Part shown: piece by piece, positions 28,803 to 36,664 of the stretch
Layout: each line of letters opens with the position of its first letter
Numbering within the stretch: the stretch's first letter is position 1
Source of the DNA: a virus
Virus record (IMG/VR): IMGVR_UViG_3300025889_000248
Coordinates: 1 to 42,019 of that record
DNA: 42,019 nt
Direction: 5' to 3' (one strand)
Position numbers and translations under genes: made by a program
Notes under the pieces: model-generated
Databases searched by the model: none
The model's input: the letters and a program-made list of their open reading frames with translations, nothing else
What the model was told of the DNA's origin: nothing

Positions 28803-29558
28803 ATGACCCCTTCCCCATTCGCAAATTCGATTCGGCCTCTTCAGGCTCGAACTATGGAAGTTAGAGCGGGTGACTCTGCTTATGATCCACGAAATCAGGG
28901 AATTATGGGGTCACTGATGTCGCAATTTTCTCGACCCGCTCCAGTTGCGGCGCAACCCATCAACCCATTCGAGGGCAACGAGCAGTATCAGGCGTTGATG
29001 GAGTATCAGAAGTCTATATCCCCACAGCAGGAGCAGCTTGATCGTTTGAACGAGTTACGCACATCATTTGAGGGCACTGGTGGATACAAGGATTATCGCA
29101 TTCAGCAGATGGAACAGCAGATGCAACGTATGCGTCAGCAACCCCGAATGGGAATGGGGCTTGGCGGTATGCGCCCGACTGGCATGGGAATGTTTGGCGG
29201 GTTTCCACAGCAACCACAGCGCCAATTTGGTCAGATGCCGATGCTTCAGCCTATGGTAACACCGCGTGGTGGATACAATCAGTATCAAAACCAGTTCGGC
29301 GCTATGGGATACAACCAGCCACAGCAAAATCCATATCAGCAGCAACCGTATCAGCAGCAGCAGTATGGCATGATGGGCGGTTATCAGCAGAATCCGTATC
29401 AACAGATGCGTCCGCAGCCACAGCAGTTTGGCGGTTACGGCATGGGTCAAAGCATGGGTGGATATGGCGGCTATGGCGGTATGCAAAATTATTACGCGCC
29501 GCAGCAATACGGTCAACAAAACATGGGTCAACCCCAACAATTCGGTAGAATGTATTAA
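28803..29558 (+). CDS. Q/G/M/Y-rich prion-like protein (251 aa)
   Basis: An N-terminal segment (about 1-110) has charged helices (EQLDRLNELRTSFEGTGGYKD, QQMEQQMQRMRQQ). From about residue 112 the protein is low-complexity: GMGMFGGFPQQPQRQF, NPYQQQPYQQQQYGMMGGYQ and GYGGYGGMQNYYAPQQYG. The composition resembles prion-like or phase-separating domains. ATG 28803 follows TTGGAG. It is the last gene of the plus cluster. No family is recognised; it could be a virion part or an intracellular assembly factor. Confidence 0.7.
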   Translation: MTPSPFANSIRPLQARTMEVRAGDSAYDPRNQGIMGSLMSQFSRPAPVAAQPINPFEGNEQYQALMEYQKSISPQQEQLDRLNELRTSFEGTGGYKDYRIQQMEQQMQRMRQQPRMGMGLGGMRPTGMGMFGGFPQQPQRQFGQMPMLQPMVTPRGGYNQYQNQFGAMGYNQPQQNPYQQQPYQQQQYGMMGGYQQNPYQQMRPQPQQFGGYGMGQSMGGYGGYGGMQNYYAPQQYGQQNMGQPQQFGRMY

Positions 29559-29686
29559 ATTTTTTTGTTAAAGTTTTTGCGCGGATGACTTTATATTAAC
29601 AATCGCTTACACGGGGTGTAGTTGTTGTTGGTTCGTGCTACCAAATTGCGCCACCAGTTTAACTGTCACGGTCATCCGCACGATAA
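29559..29686. other. Gap between convergent plus and minus units, with long inverted repeat
   Basis: GCGGATGAC (29581-29589) and GTCATCCGC (29671-29679) are perfect 9-bp inverted repeats 81 bp apart. An AT-rich stretch follows the Q-rich gene stop. No gene is seen. Confidence 0.6.
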
Positions 29687-29839
29687 TTATATTACAGTAA
29701 GTTTACAGACCGCGCATTTCTGCACGATCTTTTTTTCTTCTATTAGCAAGTCTTGCAGAGGTAGAGCGCATTTAGGGCATAGGTTTTGTTCCAAAAGTTT
29801 TTGAAACATTCCCTCTTCCTGTAGCTCTATCTTTTTCAT
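29687..29839 (-). CDS. Small zinc-ribbon protein (50 aa)
   Basis: ATG 29839 overlaps the stop of the upstream HTH gene (ATGA). The product is MKKIELQEEGMFQKLLEQNL, then CPKCALPLQDLLIEEKKIVQKCAVCKLTVI. Two CxxC pairs 21 residues apart form a likely zinc ribbon. Probably a nucleic-acid or protein-binding accessory factor. Confidence 0.6.
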   Translation of the reverse strand: MKKIELQEEGMFQKLLEQNLCPKCALPLQDLLIEEKKIVQKCAVCKLTVI

Positions 29840-30159
29840 TTCTCTGTTTCTCTTGGCAGATTATATCTGTTTTTTACCTGCGTTACAGCTTGGTGAGATT
29901 TGCCAAGTATGTCAGAGATTTCTGCTACGGTCATGCCTTTTATGAGCATTTTGTTTATAACTTTGGCATTTTCGGATAGAGCCAGCTTTGGTGCTCCACC
30001 CATCTTTCCGAATTTTCCTGCATTATGTCCGTTTTTTGCTTGAGGTGATGGCATAATTTTTGGGTTTGCAATTCTGTCGATTTTGTTTTGTCGATCCCAA
30101 GCCCTTTTGTATATGTCTTGATACTTATCTATTTGCCACTGTTTAGGTTTCTGATTCAT
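29836..30159 (-). CDS. HTH protein (about 107 aa)
   Basis: Basic N-terminus (QKPKQWQIDKYQDIYKRAWDRQNKIDRIANP), then GNAGKFGKMGGAPKL-type text and a helix-turn-helix at the C-terminus (MTVAEISDILGKSHQAVTQVKNRYNL). I chose the internal ATG 30159 (AAGG 9 nt upstream) over 30165. Likely a transcriptional regulator. Confidence 0.65.
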   Translation of the reverse strand: MNQKPKQWQIDKYQDIYKRAWDRQNKIDRIANPKIMPSPQAKNGHNAGKFGKMGGAPKLALSENAKVINKMLIKGMTVAEISDILGKSHQAVTQVKNRYNLPRETEK

Positions 30160-30322
30160 TTTCATCTACCTTTTCAAGTTTTCTTTCTAGTATGTCGATC
30201 AGAGCCTCTATTTCTTCCATTTGCTGTTTAACCATATGGTTATTGTTATTTAAGGCTCTGACCTTAGATGTGTTTACGCACCGCTTTATGCGGTTAAGCA
30301 CTGTAATGGCGTCTACGTCCAT
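30143..30322 (-). CDS. Small helical protein (59 aa)
   Basis: ATG 30322 overlaps the end of the DUF3846-like gene by 10 bp. The product is MDVDAITVLNRIKRCVNTSK followed by a coiled-coil-like QQMEEIEALIDILERKLEKV. The last 17 bp overlap the next gene. Not recognised. Confidence 0.5.
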   Translation of the reverse strand: MDVDAITVLNRIKRCVNTSKVRALNNNNHMVKQQMEEIEALIDILERKLEKVDENESET

Positions 30323-30540
30323 TTCGCAGACCCTTTTAGAATCACAACGTCACCAACAATCCCAGTGCCGCATAGTTCTGTAGCCTCTTTGTTGAAGGGC
30401 ATTCCTCTAAGCAATCCCTCTTCATTAACAAGGACTTGAATTTCTGTGTCAATTGGCGACCGAACCATTTCGACCAAGCCACCGACCAGTTCTTGCGCCT
30501 TTTCGAGTGTCGGCGCTTCTTTTTCAAATACATGAATCAT
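30313..30540 (-). CDS. DUF3846-like protein (75 aa)
   Basis: PTLEKAQELVGGLVEMVRSP, then IQVLVNEEGLLRGMPFNKEATEL and GTGIVGDVVILKG. The VGG...VNEEG...N..AT...IVGDVVI order is that of DUF3846, a small phage-associated family. It is preceded by a good promoter and AAGGAG. Function unknown. Confidence 0.7.
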   Translation of the reverse strand: MIHVFEKEAPTLEKAQELVGGLVEMVRSPIDTEIQVLVNEEGLLRGMPFNKEATELCGTGIVGDVVILKGSAKWT

Positions 30541-30567
30541 GTTGTTCTCCTTTTTGTAGATATGGGA

Positions 30568-30596
30568 TTATTACCATTTAGTCCCAGAGTAATCAA
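30568..30596 (-). promoter_or_regulatory. Promoter of the DUF3846-like unit
   Basis: Minus strand: TTGATT (30596-30591), 17 nt, TAATAA (30573-30568), then TCCCATATCTACAAAAAGG upstream of ATG 30540. A CCCGAACAA copy (30638-30646) lies about 40 bp upstream. Confidence 0.65.
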
Positions 30597-30655
30597 GCGA
30601 AAAGTTAACCGGGTACATAATCCAATTAACTTTTTAACCCGAACAAATTGTCGGG

Positions 30656-32896
30656 TTATATGTTATCCCGCCCGGTCTGTCGTTCGTATTCGCCGCGAGC
30701 GAGTGGGCCATCCATAGCTCCGAGCCATTTCTCTGTTCCGCCTGCTGTCAGCGTGTACCTACGAATTAGTCCAGCCGATATTGCGGCGGTGATAGCGGCT
30801 TTGATTGTTGACTCTCTTCCTGCGCCTTTAAGGAATATAACGCACGGCTCACCTGAATTTGATTCGTGTACGGCAGGATATAGGCCATCATCTTTCCCAC
30901 CGAAAGACACTGCACGACCTTCGTTTTCTCGCATACGCACGAACTCAGCAATGTGTTCTAGGCGCTGACGAACTGTTGTGGACATTGCCAATGAGCGAAT
31001 ATCTGCCGAGCGGTCTTCGAGCAAGCCTGTGTTCGGGTTACGAATGAAGTGTCTGATGTCTCGATTAGCTGGGCCGTTTGATTTAACGACCGCGCCATCG
31101 AACACGCCATTGCGTGTGTATTCTATGTTCAGGTCTCTACACCGTTGCTTGCCTGTGCTTTCGTCCACTGACCAAACTGAGAACGCGCAGCGCACGCCAT
31201 CAACGATAGCTGATGTACCGCGAATAAGGTTCCGCGCTTGCTCTGGCGTCTTGACAGGTTCGTTGTCCTTAATCTTAGCCATGTGGTGATTAACCATGAC
31301 CGTTGCGCCTGTTTCGGTTGCCATCTGAGCAAGTAGGCCCATGAATGCAGCCCCAGCGGCGGGATCAGCGTTTACATCTGCGTGTACGAATGATGCCATA
31401 GGGTCAATGACGATGAGCTTGAGGTTATCCATTTCCAGCATTTGATCGTAGATGCGTTCGAACTCTGCACCCATGAGATAGCTATTGTCGAACTTCTGCA
31501 TAATAGGGAACACGCCACCGAGGTTGGGCAGGGGGAGGATGCGGAGCTTATGATCGTAATGCTCACGGTATCGCTTTGGATCGAGGCGTGAGATACGTCT
31601 GTGCATCTCTCCCTTATCGTCTTCTGCCGTGATTAGGATCACATCGCCGTGTTCTGCTACGAGGCCACCGAATGCGCTTTGCATAGATGCGCCTGATGCG
31701 ACCTTCATCGCGAGATCGAGTGTCATCATGCCTTTACCGCTATCGCCTGCTGCGGCAAATACTGTGGGCACTCCGAGCGGAATTGTATCGCCAATGAGGA
31801 ACTTTTGCTCTGGCGGCGATCCAACGAAATACTGGTCAATTAGCAGGCTTTCGTCTAGCAGGGAGATCGGCTTTTTGATTTTGCTTTCTTGCGACTTGAT
31901 AAACTTGTTAATATCAAAGCCTTCATCAATCGCGTCTGCGGCATCCCACTTCTCTTCTTTTGTAGCGGGGATTTGCAAAATCAGTGTACTTTTGGCTCCT
32001 GCTTCTTTAGCTTGCGCTTCCACAATGCGAGCGAGCTTTTTTCCAGCTTCGTCATTGTCAGGCCATAAGATTAATTCTTTGTTGCGCAGTTGCGTAAATT
32101 CAAACTTATGGGCTGTGTTTTCGGACAGCATACCCGCACCACCGATGGTGCATGTTGCAGCGTATCCTAAATCATTTAAAGCGTTGGCGCACTTTTCGCC
32201 TTCGACCCATATAACTTTATCCGCACCTAAAATGTTCGGGATGTTATACAAGGGGCGCGGTTCTGGCACGCCTTGGCGACCATTCATGAACTGGCGGAAT
32301 TGTTTCTTTGGCTTACCGGAACTATCCCGAACAATTTCTCCGGTTACGTCCCGATCAAAGTATTTGCGCACAGTAACGAGAACTACACCATCCTCATCTG
32401 TATAGGCATATTCCTCTTCGAACGGCGTACTTGGGTTAATAGTTTGCTTTTGTTCGGTTTGTTGTGGAACCTGCGGCGGTGGGGATGATGCCATTACAGA
32501 GAAGTTAATGGGATTGTTCGGCTTAACAATATTTTCTGGCGGAGCAACGTAGTCTGTGGGCAGATGATGCTTGAAGTAATCTAGGCATTCTGTGAGCGAA
32601 TATCCGCGACCTTCTTTAAACACCTTGCAGATACCACCGATGCCATCGCCTGATTCGAAATCTTTGCCAGTCATAAACCACGGACTGCTTGTGTCGATGT
32701 TAATGCGGAGTGATTGACCCGCTTCGCCACGCAACGAACCTAGAAAGAATTCCTTACCGCGCTGCACCCCTTGGGGGTATGTTTCGAAAAGTGCGGACAA
32801 TTGGACACTACGGGGAACTTCTTCCGAAATTCTCTTTGCTACCTCTTGTGGTGTCTTGCCATATCTTAATAGATTCATTATCTTGTCCCTGTTCAC
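30656..32896 (-). CDS. Primase-helicase (TOPRIM plus RepA-like ATPase, 746 aa)
   Basis: An N-terminal region (about 1-110) has the DNA-binding phrase GDGIGGICKVFK. A TOPRIM domain shows WVEGEKC (230-236) and WPDNDEAG (278-285). The C-terminal RecA-like helicase domain carries Walker A AAGDSGKGM (382-390), GDVILITAEDDKGEM and LIVIDPMAS, followed by a GTSAIVDGVRCAFSVW segment. It would make primers and unwind DNA at the fork. A hairpin lies before its start and a PD-(D/E)XK nuclease upstream. No DNA polymerase gene is present here, so it may use host enzymes or one outside the window. Confidence 0.85.
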   Translation of the reverse strand: MNRDKIMNLLRYGKTPQEVAKRISEEVPRSVQLSALFETYPQGVQRGKEFFLGSLRGEAGQSLRINIDTSSPWFMTGKDFESGDGIGGICKVFKEGRGYSLTECLDYFKHHLPTDYVAPPENIVKPNNPINFSVMASSPPPQVPQQTEQKQTINPSTPFEEEYAYTDEDGVVLVTVRKYFDRDVTGEIVRDSSGKPKKQFRQFMNGRQGVPEPRPLYNIPNILGADKVIWVEGEKCANALNDLGYAATCTIGGAGMLSENTAHKFEFTQLRNKELILWPDNDEAGKKLARIVEAQAKEAGAKSTLILQIPATKEEKWDAADAIDEGFDINKFIKSQESKIKKPISLLDESLLIDQYFVGSPPEQKFLIGDTIPLGVPTVFAAAGDSGKGMMTLDLAMKVASGASMQSAFGGLVAEHGDVILITAEDDKGEMHRRISRLDPKRYREHYDHKLRILPLPNLGGVFPIMQKFDNSYLMGAEFERIYDQMLEMDNLKLIVIDPMASFVHADVNADPAAGAAFMGLLAQMATETGATVMVNHHMAKIKDNEPVKTPEQARNLIRGTSAIVDGVRCAFSVWSVDESTGKQRCRDLNIEYTRNGVFDGAVVKSNGPANRDIRHFIRNPNTGLLEDRSADIRSLAMSTTVRQRLEHIAEFVRMRENEGRAVSFGGKDDGLYPAVHESNSGEPCVIFLKGAGRESTIKAAITAAISAGLIRRYTLTAGGTEKWLGAMDGPLARGEYERQTGRDNI

Positions 32897-32908
32897 AACT
32901 TAACTACT

Positions 32909-32946
32909 AAATATGGGATGCCGCCGACCAAGCGCGTCCCATATTT
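32909..32946. repeat. AAATATGGGA inverted repeat between nuclease and primase
   Basis: AAATATGGGA (32909-32918) and TCCCATATTT (32937-32946) form a perfect 10-bp stem around an 18-nt spacer, followed by TTTA. On the plus strand it looks like a terminator. It also contains the TATGGGA element near several promoters. Confidence 0.65.
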
Positions 32947-32950
32947 TTTA

Positions 32951-33730
32951 CTAATTCCAGCATGTTTCACAAAACTCGCAGAACTTGCACAGAAAAAAAT
33001 CTTTACTTTGCGCAACACGCGGTAGAATGTCACCAGCTTTTGATGCCGTCAAGATATTCACGGCTCGATCACTTGCCTCTTGAGCCAAGGCTTTATTGTA
33101 AGGCACTAGCTCATAATAGACCTCTGAGGTGTTTTTATTGATAACGGTAAACAGCGCAGGGTTTTCAGTTAACTCCATATAGGTCTGGTACAGAGCCAAC
33201 TGAGTTGCGTATGTTTTGTTCGCTTTTTCGACGCCATGACGTACAAACCCTTTGAACTTGCTATCGTTGGCTGACTTGCACTCCCACAGCGCAGGGTAGC
33301 CCATAGCTACAGGGCCATCGCATATCACGCCGTCTATGTGACCGCGTATCTCGCCGTCAGCGATAGAGAAGCCAAATTGCTTATTGTCTTTGTCTTCTGT
33401 GCGCAGATCGAAACCAGCGTCTTTGAGCCACTTTGCAGCAAAGTCCTCAATCTCGTGGCCGAACTGGAATATACGCAGTGTACGGGCGCTAAATGCCTTG
33501 TCAGCATCTATGGGGTAGTTGAGGTATCTGTACTGTATTTTGCGCGAACACTCGTCGCCAATACTTGATGCCCCGATGTATTTACGGCGCTCTCTTTTTT
33601 GCTCACCCGCAACGACTGCTTTATCCACAGCTTCTTTGATGCTTTCCGCTACAGGATCGACCCTAGAACGGGATTGAAGTAGAGGGCCAAGTGCCTGTTG
33701 ACTTAAAGTAGGTGTCTTCGAGTTGCCCAA
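32951..33730 (-). CDS. Cas4/RecB-like PD-(D/E)XK nuclease (259 aa)
   Basis: Cys61 (DECSRKIQYR), the nuclease motif D133 (GHIDGV), E150 and K152 (LWECKSAN) and a C-terminal CKFCEFCETC cluster (C248, C251, C254, C257) make the Cas4 layout of a nuclease with a possible 4Fe-4S cluster. Start TTG 33730 is supported by AGGAG 8 nt upstream. No CRISPR array or cas gene is nearby, so a DNA-recombination role is more likely. It may cooperate with the SF2 helicase and Sak4-like ATPase. Confidence 0.8.
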   Translation of the reverse strand: MGNSKTPTLSQQALGPLLQSRSRVDPVAESIKEAVDKAVVAGEQKRERRKYIGASSIGDECSRKIQYRYLNYPIDADKAFSARTLRIFQFGHEIEDFAAKWLKDAGFDLRTEDKDNKQFGFSIADGEIRGHIDGVICDGPVAMGYPALWECKSANDSKFKGFVRHGVEKANKTYATQLALYQTYMELTENPALFTVINKNTSEVYYELVPYNKALAQEASDRAVNILTASKAGDILPRVAQSKDFFLCKFCEFCETCWN

Positions 33731-33890
33731 TGTTAATCTCCTGATCTAATCTTTTTGCTTCTTGGATACCGAATATCAGCGTATGTACTTGCTCTTCTGT
33801 TAAATCAGAAAACCTTGTGTTCCAGCCGAATACTCCAAGTATGTGTGCCAATTCTTTCATTGGCTCTGGTGCTGTTGAATTATCGCTCAA
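33663..33890 (-). CDS. Small protein (75 aa, TTG start)
   Basis: MSDNSTAPEPMKELAHILGVFGWNTRFSDLTEEQVHTLIFGIQEAKRLDQEIN then a variable tail. TTG 33890 overlaps the previous stop (TTGA) and has AGGAGAGG upstream. It overlaps the nuclease by 68 bp. All-helical; unknown function. Confidence 0.5.
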   Translation of the reverse strand: MSDNSTAPEPMKELAHILGVFGWNTRFSDLTEEQVHTLIFGIQEAKRLDQEINIGQLEDTYFKSTGTWPSTSIPF

Positions 33891-34192
33891 TGCTCAATTT
33901 CCTCTCCTGTCGAAATAAGGTCTATTACCTCGTCAATTTTATCGGGGTCAATTTCGTTGTTTCTGAATCCTAGATTCATAACCTCTTCCCCTCTAACCAT
34001 TATGCTTGCGGTTCCAAACATAACTGTGTTTTCAGCTTCTTCTATGTGGGTGTTGATTACATCATTCGCCACTGACTGAATTTCATTAAGGTCTTCGCTA
34101 TTTTTTACCCAACAGATCAATTCATATTCAGAGCTTTCTATCGTCTGTTTTTCTGATTCGACCATAAATAGGTACATTTCAAAGCGAGCCAT
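33887..34192 (-). CDS. Small acidic protein (101 aa)
   Basis: ATG 34192 is two bases after the previous stop and has AAGGA 7 nt upstream, so I prefer it over the longer frame. Text MARFEMYLFMVESEKQTIESSEYELICWVKNSEDLNEIQSVAND ends in an acidic helix. Not recognised. Confidence 0.5.
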   Translation of the reverse strand: MARFEMYLFMVESEKQTIESSEYELICWVKNSEDLNEIQSVANDVINTHIEEAENTVMFGTASIMVRGEEVMNLGFRNNEIDPDKIDEVIDLISTGEEIEH

Positions 34193-34194
34193 TT

Positions 34195-34461
34195 TTATTC
34201 CTTGCTGGACAATTCGTTGCCACACGCCAAGTAACCACAGCCGTCGATCCAGTTGTCTGCATTTTGGGGATTGGATTTTATGCGAGCAATTTTGAGCATA
34301 GCCATCATAGCCCCTACGTCATGCGGCTTGATTAACGTGTCTAAGTAAATCGACCATAGGTTTGCTATAGTTGTCAGGTTTGACTCCATATCACCATGCG
34401 TAGCGGCACGATCCTTGGTGACATATTCCTTAGCCGTATCTAATGTTTCAGATCGTTCCAT
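34195..34461 (-). CDS. DUF6378-like protein (88 aa)
   Basis: Contains KDRAATHGDMESNLTTIANLWSIYLD, then KPHDVGAMMAMLKIARIKSNP and NADNWIDGCGYLACG. This ATHGD...LW..YL...PHDV..MM.LLK.ARI...NADNW order is the DUF6378 pattern common in phages. Start at 34461 lies in the end of the helicase gene (14-bp overlap). Function unknown. Confidence 0.75.
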   Translation of the reverse strand: MERSETLDTAKEYVTKDRAATHGDMESNLTTIANLWSIYLDTLIKPHDVGAMMAMLKIARIKSNPQNADNWIDGCGYLACGNELSSKE

Positions 34462-36142
34462 GTTCTTCTCCCGTTAGTCTTTCCCAGTTATCTGCAATCA
34501 GTCTATCAATTTGTGTTCGATTAAAATAGTATCCCAAACAACATGCAGCTTTGTACTTTGTCCAAGAGAAATCCATTTCGCTGATCTGCACGCCTTTATT
34601 GCGCAGAATTTCTTTTTGCTTTGGCGTAGCGGCTTGGTTAAGCCACCGCTTTGACTTGTTTGCTGCGCTACTATCTTCAATCTCGCGCAAGAAATCATCC
34701 GCTGCGGCCATCGCTTGCACCTTCTCACCGATAGATACCACTCTAACGCGCCCTGTCTGCGGCTTTACAATCGCCATCCAGTAGTTTCCGACCTTCGCCA
34801 CCATAGTAAAGCCTTGGAAGCCTGTAGCCATCATTGCAGTGCCAAGACCATATGGATCAATCCACATGAATGGTGACATTTCCATGAGATCGTATTCGGT
34901 CATGACGAAGTTGTGCAATTCGTCTTTTTGCTTTTGCTGGAACTCGTGTTCACAGATTGGGCAGACGCGCGTATTTGTTGCGACTTCGCTTTCGCACTCT
35001 GGGCAAACCTTAGTGGGAGCTTCCTCTCCTTCGCGCTTCTCTGCACCGTCTAGGTTTGCTGTTTCATCTAGCGTACCATGCGTGATGATTGATGTGCCAA
35101 AGTCCATGACGATGCAATCGGTCTTGATGGTATTTGGATATAGCTCAGGATCAACGATGCGCAGTCCACGACCGATCATCTGCACCATTGTGCCCTTCTG
35201 AGAGCATGGGCGTGTCAAGACAACACACGAGACTGGGGGTGCATCAAAACCCTCTGTCAGCACCATTACGTTGACGATCACTTGCAGATCACCGAACTCA
35301 AGATCGTGCAGCATTTCGGCGCGTTTGTCTTTGGGCGTTTCTCCCGTAACAAAATTGGCTTTGATGCCAGCGCGAAGGTAGGCTTCGCAAACGTGTTCGG
35401 CATGTAAGACGGTTGAGCAAAACACTACTGTCTTGCGATCACCAGCTTTCTCCATCCACTCATCCACGATACGTTCGTTGATGACTTGGCGATCCATAAT
35501 CGCTGCGACCTCTTCCATGTCGTACTCTTTGCCACGGCGCGTCACATTATCCAGTTGGTCATTAACGCCCAGATCAACGACATAAGATGTAGGGCGCACA
35601 AGAAATCCTTCGCGGATTAGTGTCGCCATTTCGATCTGGTGTGCGCAGTTGTTGAATACATCGCGCAGACCCTTGCCATCCCCCCGGTTTGGAGTGGCTG
35701 TAAATCCCACAATCTCTGCGTCTTCGTTGTCTTCGATCACAGCGTCGATCACCTTGCGATAGGTGTCTGCGGCGGCGTGGTGGCTTTCGTCGATAACTAC
35801 CATGTCAAACTTCGGGCGTTTGCGCAGGTTATTATCTCGCGACATTGTTTGAACCATTGAGAATACAGCTTCGCCGTCCCAATGCTTTACAGTGCCGTTC
35901 ACAATGCTTGTTGTGATGTATGGGTTAACGCGCTCGAACTTCTCTTTGTTCTGCTCAACTAGCTCATCCCTATGCTGGATGATTAGAACGCGCTTTCCCT
36001 TTTTGTATCTCTTGCCAACAAGGGCGGATAACATGATCGTTTTGCCTGCACCTGTGGGCGCGACTACGAGTGTGTTTTTGTGTTTGTCTAACGCTGTGCA
36101 AGCGTCAGATACAGCAACTTCTTGATAAGGTCTAAGTAACAT
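34448..36142 (-). CDS. SF2 DNA/RNA helicase with zinc ribbon (564 aa)
   Basis: Superfamily-2 motifs: APTGAGKT (28-35), DESH (118-121), TATPNR, and the motif VI-like QMIGRGLR (321-328). A four-Cys zinc ribbon (C380, C383, C394, C397) follows, then a C-terminal domain with WIDPYGLGTAMM. It has ERCC3/RecG-like organisation and likely unwinds branched DNA during recombination or replication. It overlaps the DUF6378-like gene downstream and lies 3 bp after the PD-(D/E)XK-like gene. Confidence 0.8.
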   Translation of the reverse strand: MLLRPYQEVAVSDACTALDKHKNTLVVAPTGAGKTIMLSALVGKRYKKGKRVLIIQHRDELVEQNKEKFERVNPYITTSIVNGTVKHWDGEAVFSMVQTMSRDNNLRKRPKFDMVVIDESHHAAADTYRKVIDAVIEDNEDAEIVGFTATPNRGDGKGLRDVFNNCAHQIEMATLIREGFLVRPTSYVVDLGVNDQLDNVTRRGKEYDMEEVAAIMDRQVINERIVDEWMEKAGDRKTVVFCSTVLHAEHVCEAYLRAGIKANFVTGETPKDKRAEMLHDLEFGDLQVIVNVMVLTEGFDAPPVSCVVLTRPCSQKGTMVQMIGRGLRIVDPELYPNTIKTDCIVMDFGTSIITHGTLDETANLDGAEKREGEEAPTKVCPECESEVATNTRVCPICEHEFQQKQKDELHNFVMTEYDLMEMSPFMWIDPYGLGTAMMATGFQGFTMVAKVGNYWMAIVKPQTGRVRVVSIGEKVQAMAAADDFLREIEDSSAANKSKRWLNQAATPKQKEILRNKGVQISEMDFSWTKYKAACCLGYYFNRTQIDRLIADNWERLTGEEHGTI

Positions 36143-36145
36143 AGC

Positions 36146-36565
36146 TCAATCCAAATACTTAAAATCAGACAAAGGAATATGGACAACAGGTTCTACATCC
36201 TGCCAATCTCCACGATCAGTGCGACCACCAACAAGTACAGGCCAACCATAATTGAACGATGTATAACCTGTTCGGTCTTTCCACTTTACAACAAGAACAC
36301 TAGATAATCCGCAAGCGTCCTGTAAGTTTTTAGCCGCTGATACTTTCGCTAAAGAAAGAATATATGTCCTGTATTTATCGTGAGTATTTTTTCGAATTTT
36401 TACTTCGCAAAATCCTGTGACTGCTTCACCAACCATTAGGCAGTAATCAAGGTGATATTGTTTAGGCATTTTTTCAAAACGTAACGGCGACCAGTAATTA
36501 CAAAAACTTGAAATTACACTTTGCTCATTAATCAAATCTTGACTTGTCTCATACGTTGGACGCAT
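36146..36565 (-). CDS. Putative PD-(D/E)XK-type endonuclease-like protein (139 aa)
   Basis: YHLDYCLMVGEAVTGFCEVKIRKN has an LD (about 40) and ExK (EVK, about 54-56) spacing consistent with a small restriction-type fold, followed by ILSLAKVSAAKNLQDACG and LVVKWKDRTGY. Catalysis is not proven. ATG 36565 follows AGGAG and a TCTAGCAA element. It precedes the helicase, so it may act in the same pathway. Confidence 0.5.
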   Translation of the reverse strand: MRPTYETSQDLINEQSVISSFCNYWSPLRFEKMPKQYHLDYCLMVGEAVTGFCEVKIRKNTHDKYRTYILSLAKVSAAKNLQDACGLSSVLVVKWKDRTGYTSFNYGWPVLVGGRTDRGDWQDVEPVVHIPLSDFKYLD

Positions 36566-36597
36566 GTGATTTCTCCTATTTGCTAGAATAGTAAGTT

Positions 36598-36663
36598 GGG
36601 GGGTTCGCGGCCCACGGCCCCCCTATCCGTGGTCTAGCAGGCGCGGAATGGCCCTGCCGCTAG
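36598..36663 (-). other. Structured gap with pseudoknot-like pairing
   Basis: On the minus strand CCACGG (36632-36627) can pair with CCGTGG (36617-36612), and GGGGGG (36623-36618) with CCCCCC (36603-36598). The two stems interleave, which is the topology of an H-type pseudoknot. A third stem uses CCTGCCGCTAG and CTAGCAGG text. It lies between the SSB-like stop and the next gene's leader. Confidence 0.5.
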
Positions 36664-36664
36664 A

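Noticed and set aside
29634-29654. tRNA-like D-arm text (GTGGCGCAATTTGGTAGCAC on the minus strand)
   Set aside because: It resembles a D-arm, but no paired anticodon arm, T-arm or acceptor follows, so it is not a tRNA. It could be a chance match or an old attachment remnant.
36598-36663. tRNA gene
   Set aside because: The G/C-rich stems suggested a tRNA, but the arms do not fold in cloverleaf order and no anticodon loop can be placed.
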